A stretch of 7,303 nucleotides of DNA, taken from contig JAJZOK010000043.1 of assembly GCA_021811525.1 (NCBI GenBank), positions 1 through 7,303 on the forward strand, in the 5' to 3' direction. Each line of letters opens with the position of its first letter. The stretch's first letter is position 1. The notes beneath the pieces are model-generated. The model saw nothing but the letters and a program-made list of their open reading frames with translations. It did not search any database and was not told where the DNA came from. Shown here in pieces: positions 1 through 5,611 of this stretch. A program made the translations under genes and the position numbers. The stretch comes from Thermoplasmata archaeon (GTDB taxonomy: Archaea; Thermoplasmatota; Thermoplasmata; Thermoplasmatales; Thermoplasmataceae).

Positions 1-648
1 GATGAAAAGGTCAGGGAGAAATATCCCAACGGTCGCGTACCAACTCACACCTTTGGAATCAGTCAGGTATTCGACAAGAAATCTGTCGAAGCAATTCCGG
101 GAAAGAACCAGATCAATGTCTTTGACAGGGATTCCGAGATGAAGGCTCAGTCGCTTTATTCGTATCTGAAAGACCTAGCAGCATCAAATTACAAGGTTAC
201 AGAAGATCCATTCGCCGGTGGAAGGGGTTTCACCGCCCAGGATCCGGAACACGGCCAGAGGATCAATGTTATGAAGATACCTGGTGAAAATGTCCAGGCC
301 CTGAGGACATTGCTTCATGAGCTTTCACACGCAAAGCTTGAGCACGTCTACGGGAAAGGTGGAACAAGGGGAGTTCAGGAATCAGAAGCGGAATTATCCG
401 CCTGGCTCGCAGGAAAACACTTCGGTTATAACTTCAAGGACTCTTCACCGTATATCAAGGGCTGGTCTTCAAGTCAGGATTTCAAGGAAGAGAATGTGGA
501 CAGGTCAATGAAGACTGCAGCCTGGATTATCAAGAATGTGGATCTGGAGGAGCTGAAGGGAAAGTCAGTTCCTGAAGCTTCAGTACCGGTGGCAACTTCC
601 AGAAAAAGCATTGGAAAAATGAAGTCCTACCAGGCAACATTGGGGTGA
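1..648 (+). CDS. ArdC-like / IrrE-ImmA-type zinc metallopeptidase, 5' end cut by the window
   Basis: The reading frame is open from base 1, so the ATG at 139 is probably internal; 46 further in-frame codons precede it and include THTFGISQVFD, which resembles the end of the ArdC N-terminal ssDNA-binding domain. Counting from the ATG at 139, the gluzincin motif is H60-E61-L-S-H64. A second acidic motif, E81-S-E-A-E85, supplies the likely third zinc ligand, followed by LSAWLAGKHFG and YIKGW, which match the ArdC/IrrE helix after the active site. Known family role: ArdC proteins from conjugative plasmids bind ssDNA and protect incoming DNA from restriction, while ImmA/IrrE relatives cleave repressors. 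Here an anti-restriction or repressor-cleaving role in the cytoplasm is inferred. It is the first visible gene of a three-gene run, with 4 bp before the next ATG. Metallopeptidase fold is fairly sure; the ArdC assignment is moderate because most of the N-domain lies outside the window. Confidence 0.8.
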   Translation, partial: DEKVREKYPNGRVPTHTFGISQVFDKKSVEAIPGKNQINVFDRDSEMKAQSLYSYLKDLAASNYKVTEDPFAGGRGFTAQDPEHGQRINVMKIPGENVQALRTLLHELSHAKLEHVYGKGGTRGVQESEAELSAWLAGKHFGYNFKDSSPYIKGWSSSQDFKEENVDRSMKTAAWIIKNVDLEELKGKSVPEASVPVATSRKSIGKMKSYQATLG

Positions 649-652
649 ATGG

Positions 653-1021
653 ATGGCAGACGGGAATTCACGGGACGGAGCTCACGCATTTTACACCATG
701 TATATGAGCTGTTCAGAGCTCCCGGTGAACAGGCCTCACAACCGGTCCAATGTCCTCTCTTATTTCAAGTCTTTAGTGCAGCTGGAGAATATGCTTTCAC
801 CTTTCACGGACGAGATAGAAGGCTATGAGGACTCATACAGGAATATCTATGATAGGATATCAAAGATCGATGAAGAATCGCCTCATTATGTGAATGAATC
901 CTATCAGATATGCGGTGAATTCCTTGGCCTCCTGTCTCAGGCAATGCAGGAATTGGGTCTTTTGATACCGGTGAATGCAACATCAAGCGATGGCGTATTA
1001 GCGGAACCATACGGCGATTGA
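653..1021 (+). CDS. Unrecognised 122-residue helical protein of the ATPase operon
   Basis: I do not recognise a family. The protein has no signal peptide or membrane segment. The middle (about residues 34-72, with a run of Asp/Glu/Tyr around 52-66) and the stretch 82-105 look like amphipathic helices, with a short Ser/Gly-rich tail. C20 and C87 are its only cysteines. The ATG at 653 is preceded by GGGGTGA (642-648), a good archaeal Shine-Dalgarno sequence that overlaps the upstream stop; another ATG at 649 is out of frame. The stop codon is separated by one base from the ATPase ATG, so translational coupling is likely. The position suggests a partner or adaptor of the ATPase, but that is inference from context only. 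Confidence 0.7.
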   Translation: MADGNSRDGAHAFYTMYMSCSELPVNRPHNRSNVLSYFKSLVQLENMLSPFTDEIEGYEDSYRNIYDRISKIDEESPHYVNESYQICGEFLGLLSQAMQELGLLIPVNATSSDGVLAEPYGD

Positions 1022-1022
1022 A

Positions 1023-1955
1023 ATGCCTCAGTTTGAACCTGGTGAGAAGTCAACCTGGTTAATTCCTTGGATAAAACGGAGAATCAAGCAGAACAGGAAT
1101 CTCATTGGAATTTTTGTAGGCGATACCGGATCCGGAAAATCTCTCTCTTCTATTTCCCTTGCAGAGCAGATTGATCCTGAATTCTCCGTAGAAAGAATTG
1201 TCTTTACCGTCCAGGATCTAATAACCCTGGTCAATTCAGGAAAACTCAAACCGGGATCTGTTGTAATTTTTGATGATGCCGGCCTTGGTGTCAATGCAAG
1301 ACTGTGGAAAAACCAGTCTTCAGTCATATTCGGAATGCTCACCCAGGGATTCAGGTATATGCAGATTATCCTGCTGATTACGGTTCCAAAGATTTACTTC
1401 ATTGAGCGCCAGAGCAGGAACCTTATTCACGTGATGTTTGAAGCAACCGATGTCCAGGGAATTATGAAGCCAAAACTGCCTTTCCCGTCACCATATCACG
1501 ACGACAAGATCTGGTTCAAGTATCCTCAGATCCAGAGAGGATTCAAGAAGATAACAATAAAGACTTCCAGGTTTAGGCTGCCTTCTCAACCCCTGATAGA
1601 AGCATATGAGGCCAAGAAGAAGGAGTACATGGAGACGAGGTTCAAGGAATTTGAAGAGAAGCTGACAGGAAGATCCAGGGATTCAAGTGATGGAATCCCC
1701 TTGACATGTGGCGAATGTGGGTATTCATGGAATTACACTGGTTTCCTAAGGGTACCAAGGTGCCCCAGCTGTGATACAAGAGTGTACATAGTGGAGAAGG
1801 AAGAGAAGTACACTTATCTCAGGTGCCCTCACTGTGGGTATACATGGCCGTTTACAGGGACAGCAAAGAGAACAACCTGCCATAATTGCGAACAGAAGGT
1901 AGATACGGGAAAGAACAGGGTTACTGATTCTGACGATTCCGATGTTACGGTATGA
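1023..1955 (+). CDS. P-loop ATPase with two C-terminal zinc ribbons (mobile-element motor type)
   Basis: Walker A is GDTGSGKS at residues 33-40 and Walker B is VVIFDDAG at 80-87. A strand ending in LLITVP (117-122) is followed by an arginine-bearing segment (R129, R132) that resembles sensor/arginine-finger regions of Zot-like and HerA/FtsK-like ATPases. A charged linker (about 195-222) leads to two zinc ribbons: C229-x2-C232...C247-x2-C250 and C268-x2-C271...C286-x2-C289. The ribbons share CGY[ST]W and are offset by 39 residues, so they look like a tandem duplication. The tail is acidic (DSDDSD). Such ATPases occur in archaeal plasmids, viruses and integrated elements, where DNA transfer or packaging is the usual guess; no membrane segment is evident here. 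The start codon lies one base after the preceding stop. The P-loop and zinc ribbons are certain, the biological role is not. Confidence 0.85.
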   Translation: MPQFEPGEKSTWLIPWIKRRIKQNRNLIGIFVGDTGSGKSLSSISLAEQIDPEFSVERIVFTVQDLITLVNSGKLKPGSVVIFDDAGLGVNARLWKNQSSVIFGMLTQGFRYMQIILLITVPKIYFIERQSRNLIHVMFEATDVQGIMKPKLPFPSPYHDDKIWFKYPQIQRGFKKITIKTSRFRLPSQPLIEAYEAKKKEYMETRFKEFEEKLTGRSRDSSDGIPLTCGECGYSWNYTGFLRVPRCPSCDTRVYIVEKEEKYTYLRCPHCGYTWPFTGTAKRTTCHNCEQKVDTGKNRVTDSDDSDVTV

Positions 1956-1956
1956 A

Positions 1957-2042
1957 GGTGTCCCGGGAGACACAAACGGGACACCATGCGGGACACTCTA
2001 ACCATCCCTTATTTCTACGCTTCAGCCAATGATTTTGTCCCG
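1957..2042. repeat. CGGGACA / TGTCCCG repeat cluster with a 9-bp perfect inverted repeat
   Basis: GGTGTCCCG (1957-1965) is the exact reverse complement of CGGGACACC (1977-1985), with an 11-bp spacer. CGGGACAC recurs at 1989-1996, exactly 12 bp downstream in direct orientation, and TGTCCCG appears again at 2036-2042. That gives four copies of the 7-mer in 84 bp, starting two bases after the ATPase stop codon. There is no T-run behind the hairpin, so a classical archaeal terminator is not supported. An operator or iteron-like protein-binding array is possible. Confidence 0.6.
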
Positions 2043-2243
2043 TTTTGGCGGTGGCGGAGAACTTTCATGTATTATATAGGTAAGATATCCAGGAAGAATA
2101 TTCAATCAACTCGCTCGCTTAGCTCAGAATTTTACGTGAAATCCAGGGGGCATTCATAATTTATGTAATATGTCAAGCATCAATGTACCATTTAAGGCAT
2201 TAATGGAGTTACGATAAATATAGTCATCCGAACATAGATTAGA

Positions 2244-2429
2244 TTGTAATTACCTCTTGATAGACAAAATTACAAGAAAATAAGGATTCAAGGCCGTCCA
2301 CATTATTCAATGAAATGAAAAGTTCACCAGAATACGGAAAATTTTTGAGTAGACAAATTACATGCTCTTTCATGAAAGTGAAATGTTGAGCATTTTGTCT
2401 AAATGTGTTTGCATTGTTGACAGAATGCT
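2244..2429. repeat. GACAAAAT / ATTTTGTC repeat array with nested palindrome
   Basis: Copies are TAGACAAAATTACA (2261-2274), TAGACAAATTACA (2350-2362), the inverted ATTTTGTCTA (2392-2401) and a diverged GACAGAAT (2419-2426). The middle pair frames a nested structure: TAGACAAA (2350-2357) pairs with TTTGTCTA (2394-2401), ATGCTC (2362-2367) with GAGCAT (2388-2393), and inside is the 12-bp palindrome CTTTCATGAAAG (2367-2378). The arm at 2389-2399 can alternatively pair with 2419-2429 (10 of 11 bases). TTGTAATT (2244-2251) and AATTACAA (2268-2275) form a further 8-bp inverted repeat. The array lies upstream of the Hint-protein promoter. Confidence 0.55.
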
Positions 2430-2471
2430 ATTATTTATGATGAGATAAGTTAACTATCGAAACTACAAACT

Positions 2472-2484
2472 GTTTAATTATATA
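2472..2484 (+). promoter_or_regulatory. TATA box for the secreted Hint-protein gene
   Basis: The AT-only stretch TTTAATTATATAT centres about 24 bp before the ATG at 2502. In archaea, transcription starts about 25 bp downstream of the TATA centre, so the mRNA would begin at or next to the start codon. No Shine-Dalgarno sequence precedes this ATG, which fits a leaderless transcript. Confidence 0.6.
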
Positions 2485-2501
2485 TCCTGTTTAAATTTAT
2501 T

Positions 2502-4418
2502 ATGGCCAATAGGAAAAAAGGTGTGATGATTGCCTCGATAATGGTTATGTCGGCATTTGCCATTGCCTTTACTGGTATGGCATTAGCGAAGACTGGCCCC
2601 TTTGACCCGGTACCTTCTATAGGTGTTCAAGTATTCGATGGACAAGAGCTTCCCCTAGTAAATGCTTCGATACAGGGAATTATGTATAATCCTCCTGATA
2701 AAGGATCTGGAACTACAAACTTATTCGTAGTTAACACGAACAAAGGAGGGTATGCTTCGATTAAGAACCTAACTCCTGTTAGAGACCTTGTAAATGAATG
2801 GGTGAAATATCAAGGTGCAGCCCTAAATTCCGTAAGTCATCCTGACTTGTTGTTATTGGTTACTTACCATGATTCAAGTGGAACTTTTCTATCAATCGGA
2901 TCAGTGAACATGTCGGCAACACAAATTGCAAATGGGCACTCCTTCAAAGCTACCATCCATATGCCACTAGATAAACACCACAAACTGATTGCAACTGGAA
3001 AGCCTACTGCTCAGGCACAAGCCAGTGTTGTAACAGATGGTTCTACCTTGCCAACGGTGATTCCTGATGGACCTTACTTTTATTGGGAACAAGATTATGC
3101 AAACTATACACCAATAACACAAATACCAGTGACATTCACCTACATAAATGGTGATGCTCAAGCATATATTAATGCGAATGCCGCAACAACTCTAAACTAT
3201 AACGTGGGTTTTGCATTAAATCCTGGAAGTACCTCGAGTGCTCAGTACAATGCCGGAGGATCCGGGTACTCAACCAGTTCAGGCAGCGTTTATAGTTTCA
3301 ACTCAGGCGAAACGGTTTATTCTTCAAGCCCCGGCTCCACGGGTTATGTTTACATAAATGCTAAGGTAGAAGGTGCCAACTATTCTCTTTGGTATGTAGA
3401 TTGCTACGGTGCTTACCCCATGAATGAGTATTTTTATGATGTTGGTATCGTGGATGTTCAATTAAGTGGCAGCAGCATACAGAGTTCAACCCAGTTTGGT
3501 ACTACGACACCAATTAGCAACATAGAAGGGTTTAATACATGGCATCAGCAAACATCTGGGCAAGCTGGTCAAGGAATAGGAAATATTGGATCACAATTTT
3601 ATCAGTTATCTTCGCAAACCCTTGTAGAGCAGTATACTAGTACGGACTCCTCCTGGATTAGCTTTGGGATAGGGTTAGGCGCGGTTCTATTGGCATTCAC
3701 TCCGGCCGCACCGGTTGGAGTGGCTCTTGGAGTGGTGGGTCTTCTCTTTGGTACCTTGCAGTTTGGTAGTGGTTTCTCTTCATCCAGTGGATACGTGCAA
3801 TATGATGCTCCTACCAATTATGACATAAATACATATGTAATTTTGTCGGGTTCACAGTATGACCTGACCAATGGTTACACTGGAAGTGTTCCAATGTTGG
3901 GGGTTGAAGTATATGCCTATCAGGTAAGTTCTGGTTCGGGAGGATCGGGTGGTGGAGGTGGCGGTTGTGTTCTAAATGGAACTGAGATCACCTTGGCGAA
4001 CGGAACACAAATCCCGGTTCAGGACCTGCAACCAGGAATGAAAGCCATGTCATACGACATTTCAAATGGTAGTCTGATACAATCTACTGTTTCGAAGGTA
4101 ACGGAAACAAATGTTTCGAACGTGCTGGAGCTAAACCACCAAGTATACATATCCGGGATGGGAGATCAACCGGTCTATGTTAAGCTGGTTAACGGCTCAA
4201 CGGAATGGTTGGTTCTAGGAAAAGTGAACTATGGAATGAGTGTTTTTGATCCTTTAAATAACACATGGATTCCGGTGACCAGCATAACTCTGCATAATGG
4301 ACACTATTCTGTATACGATGTTGTCACAGCAAGACAACTCACAAATGGAGGGCACACAAGAGTTTACAATGATTACGTAGCGAACGGTGTGCTCTTGGAC
4401 ATGAAAATCACAGCTTAG
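2502..4418 (+). CDS. Secreted protein with C-terminal Hint (hedgehog/intein) domain
   Basis: This 638-residue protein starts with a signal peptide (KK at 5-6, hydrophobic 8-28, likely cut after A-L-A29). Residues 30-385 form an unrecognised Ser/Thr/Tyr/Gly-rich passenger with N-x-S/T sequons, suiting an acid-exposed surface. A hydrophobic stretch at about 386-420 may be membrane-inserted. A glycine linker (478-488) then leads to the Hint domain (489-638). Block A begins with the nucleophile C489 (CVLNGTEI, then LANG and PVQDLQPGM); the block B histidine is probably H546 (LELNH); block F is VYDVVT (604-609); block G is VANGVLL (626-632). Where splicing Hint domains end in His-Asn, this one has D633-M634, so the C-terminal cleavage step should be absent. 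N-terminal thioester formation, releasing or attaching the passenger, is inferred. Passenger C301 is the only other cysteine. Probably co-transcribed with the DUF929 gene 12 bp downstream. Confidence 0.85.
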   Translation: MANRKKGVMIASIMVMSAFAIAFTGMALAKTGPFDPVPSIGVQVFDGQELPLVNASIQGIMYNPPDKGSGTTNLFVVNTNKGGYASIKNLTPVRDLVNEWVKYQGAALNSVSHPDLLLLVTYHDSSGTFLSIGSVNMSATQIANGHSFKATIHMPLDKHHKLIATGKPTAQAQASVVTDGSTLPTVIPDGPYFYWEQDYANYTPITQIPVTFTYINGDAQAYINANAATTLNYNVGFALNPGSTSSAQYNAGGSGYSTSSGSVYSFNSGETVYSSSPGSTGYVYINAKVEGANYSLWYVDCYGAYPMNEYFYDVGIVDVQLSGSSIQSSTQFGTTTPISNIEGFNTWHQQTSGQAGQGIGNIGSQFYQLSSQTLVEQYTSTDSSWISFGIGLGAVLLAFTPAAPVGVALGVVGLLFGTLQFGSGFSSSSGYVQYDAPTNYDINTYVILSGSQYDLTNGYTGSVPMLGVEVYAYQVSSGSGGSGGGGGGCVLNGTEITLANGTQIPVQDLQPGMKAMSYDISNGSLIQSTVSKVTETNVSNVLELNHQVYISGMGDQPVYVKLVNGSTEWLVLGKVNYGMSVFDPLNNTWIPVTSITLHNGHYSVYDVVTARQLTNGGHTRVYNDYVANGVLLDMKITA

Positions 4419-4430
4419 GTCCAGTTATCA

Positions 4431-5246
4431 ATGAAACTCAATAAATTTTTTAATAACTTTTTTAATAAATACTTTAGAAAATGGCTGAGAGTAATTACAG
4501 TTGTTCTAACAGCATTACTTGTAACAGTCACGCTGTCGTATTTCGTTTACCATCACCAGAGTGAAGAAAATGGCCCTGCACCCATTATTCTTAAAGACAT
4601 TCTCTCCGGAGAATTTGTTAAAGTTTCCAACAACGATATGTTCTCTTCTAACAAGGATGCAATTTTTCTCATATCTTGGTACGGCTGCCCAATAGGTGCG
4701 ACTTATTCTTGGGGCATCTATGGGATGCTAAGTAAATATACGGATTTGAATAAGAGTGTATCGACTCACAGCTCAGATCCCAATGATGTTTTTCCCAACA
4801 CTCCGGGACTAATATTTAACCCCCTCACTTTCAATGCCTACGGACACACAGTAAGATTCTACCCAATATATCTCTATAATCAGTATATGAACGCAACAGT
4901 TTCCGGAACTCCAATTTTGGCAAAGAATCTGATTCAAACCGGTCTCCAGGAGCTCCAAAAGGAAGCGCCGGAAGGGATATACCAAACTGCCATTGACTAC
5001 ACGACAAAAGTTCCTGTTTTAGGCTATGGAAAACCAAGTGCGTTTATTGGTGCCCCCGTTCACATAAATTCTATATGCATATACTCTGGAACAAATGGAA
5101 CTTACTTGATAAATGGCCCATATTTTAGCCCTCACTTAATAGATACTTTTTCCCCGACTTATTTGGAAAGTAATTATTCTTCGCTACAAGTTATAAAAAA
5201 TGAGACAATTGCATTTTCTGAGGCGTTTAATTTCTCGATCCAGTGA
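4431..5246 (+). CDS. DUF929-family membrane-anchored thioredoxin-like protein with degenerate CxxC
   Basis: A basic, Asn/Phe-rich N-terminus (1-17) is followed by one transmembrane helix (about 20-40), so the remaining 230 residues face outside. ISWYGCPIGATYSWGIYGML (81-100) and the following STHSSDP and FPNTPGLIF match the DUF929 family of Thermoplasma and Sulfolobus, whose usual motif is GCPxC in a thioredoxin-like fold. Here the second cysteine is replaced: C86-P-I-G89. The only other cysteine is C216, far away in the chain, so a classical CxxC disulfide exchange is not possible. Several N-x-S/T sequons fit an extracellular location. The gene starts 12 bp after the Hint-protein stop, in the same direction and with no separate TATA box visible, so the two are probably one operon and may work together outside the cell. 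That functional link is inference. Confidence 0.8.
   Translation: MKLNKFFNNFFNKYFRKWLRVITVVLTALLVTVTLSYFVYHHQSEENGPAPIILKDILSGEFVKVSNNDMFSSNKDAIFLISWYGCPIGATYSWGIYGMLSKYTDLNKSVSTHSSDPNDVFPNTPGLIFNPLTFNAYGHTVRFYPIYLYNQYMNATVSGTPILAKNLIQTGLQELQKEAPEGIYQTAIDYTTKVPVLGYGKPSAFIGAPVHINSICIYSGTNGTYLINGPYFSPHLIDTFSPTYLESNYSSLQVIKNETIAFSEAFNFSIQ
4446..4463 (+). terminator. Two T6 tracts at the Hint/DUF929 junction, possible leaky terminator
   Basis: TTTTTT occurs at 4446-4451 and again at 4458-4463 within a repeated TTTTTTAATAA unit, 28-45 bp past the Hint-protein stop. Archaeal RNA polymerase terminates at U-runs without needing a hairpin. The tracts also encode the Phe-Asn residues of the DUF929 N-terminus, so they may simply be codons; partial termination that lowers DUF929 expression is possible. 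Confidence 0.25.
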
Positions 5247-5282
5247 ATGAGTTATATTGAGAAAGCGATACCATTGATTACA

Positions 5283-5290
5283 TTAAAATA
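5283..5290 (+). promoter_or_regulatory. TATA box for the 54-codon gene
   Basis: TTAAAATA lies 24 bp (centre) before the ATG at 5311, the spacing expected for a leaderless archaeal transcript. A second AT-rich stretch (TTATATTT, 5299-5306) is too close to the ATG to serve as TATA box for this start. Confidence 0.5.
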
Positions 5291-5310
5291 GGCTCCCCTT
5301 ATATTTGATT

Positions 5311-5475
5311 ATGAAGATCGAGAGTGAAGTTATGCCAGCGTTGACCCCAATATGGGCGGGCTATAAATCGTATTCAGGCTTGACCCCAGACGGTAGAACA
5401 TTTTACGTTGTTCTTCCTAAGAAATCTTTAGACGGAAAACCTAAAAAAGTCAAAGTTTACATTGAAATCGAATAG
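5311..5475 (+). CDS. Small 54-residue protein upstream of the integrase
   Basis: The frame runs ATG to TAG with no alternative longer start; a second in-frame ATG is codon 8. Residues 22-35 (SGLTPDGRTFYVVL) and a Lys-rich C-terminus (PKKSLDGKPKKVKV) are the notable parts. The pattern VVLPKKSL followed by a V-x-V-x-I strand loosely recalls the AbrB/SpoVT half-barrel, but it is short and I cannot assign it. It has its own TATA box, sits between the DUF929 gene and the integrase, and is followed five bases after its stop by the interleaved inverted repeats. A small DNA-binding regulator of the integrase promoter is a guess from position, size and basic charge. Confidence 0.5.
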   Translation: MKIESEVMPALTPIWAGYKSYSGLTPDGRTFYVVLPKKSLDGKPKKVKVYIEIE

Positions 5476-5480
5476 TCTCT

Positions 5481-5520
5481 GGCAAAAGACTGCGTTAACT
5501 TTTGCCCTAAAACTTAACGC
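5481..5520. repeat. Two interleaved perfect inverted repeats (potential H-type pseudoknot or operator)
   Basis: GGCAAAAG (5481-5488) pairs perfectly with CTTTTGCC (5499-5506). GCGTTAA (5492-5498), which lies in the loop of that stem, pairs perfectly with TTAACGC (5514-5520) outside it. The order is stem 1 left, 3-nt loop, stem 2 left, no gap, stem 1 right, 7-nt A-rich loop, stem 2 right, which is the textbook geometry of an H-type pseudoknot. The element begins 6 bp after the small gene's stop and ends 3 bp before the TATA box of the integrase, so as DNA it could equally be an operator covering the BRE position. Confidence 0.65.
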
Positions 5521-5522
5521 CC

Positions 5523-5531
5523 TTTATATAT
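5523..5531 (+). promoter_or_regulatory. TATA box for the integrase
   Basis: TTTATATAT is a near-consensus archaeal TATA box. A transcript starting about 25 bp downstream would begin near 5552-5554, just before the ATG at 5560. That ATG is out of frame with the integrase by one base, as described under the integrase. Confidence 0.55.
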
Positions 5532-5611
5532 CGACAATCAGAATTCCAAAGGCCAGTATATGAACGGACATAGAAAAACCATTAAGTCTTGTTGCAAACT
5601 TAACACTCATT

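Larger units (their letters stand above)
1956..2501. other. 546-bp intergenic region with two inverted-repeat families and one promoter
   Basis: No convincing gene lies here on either strand; the longest candidate seen by eye is 57 codons at 1986-2159 and is not persuasive. The first 90 bp are GC-richer and carry CGGGACA repeats, while the rest is AT-rich and carries GACAAAAT repeats and the promoter of the secreted Hint protein. A long AT-rich, repeat-laden spacer after a motor ATPase in a mobile element could be a control region, replication origin or transfer origin. None of these can be chosen from sequence alone. Confidence 0.6.

Noticed and set aside
1986..2159. 57-codon + strand frame starting MRDTLTIPYFYAS
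   Set aside because: Its start lies inside the CGGGACA repeat cluster, no TATA box at leaderless distance or Shine-Dalgarno sequence was seen, and the Arg/Trp/Tyr-heavy composition is not convincing; homologues would be needed to revive it.
2502..4418. A true splicing intein inside a host protein
   Set aside because: The Hint domain is at the extreme C-terminus, with no C-extein and no terminal His-Asn, so protein splicing is not expected.
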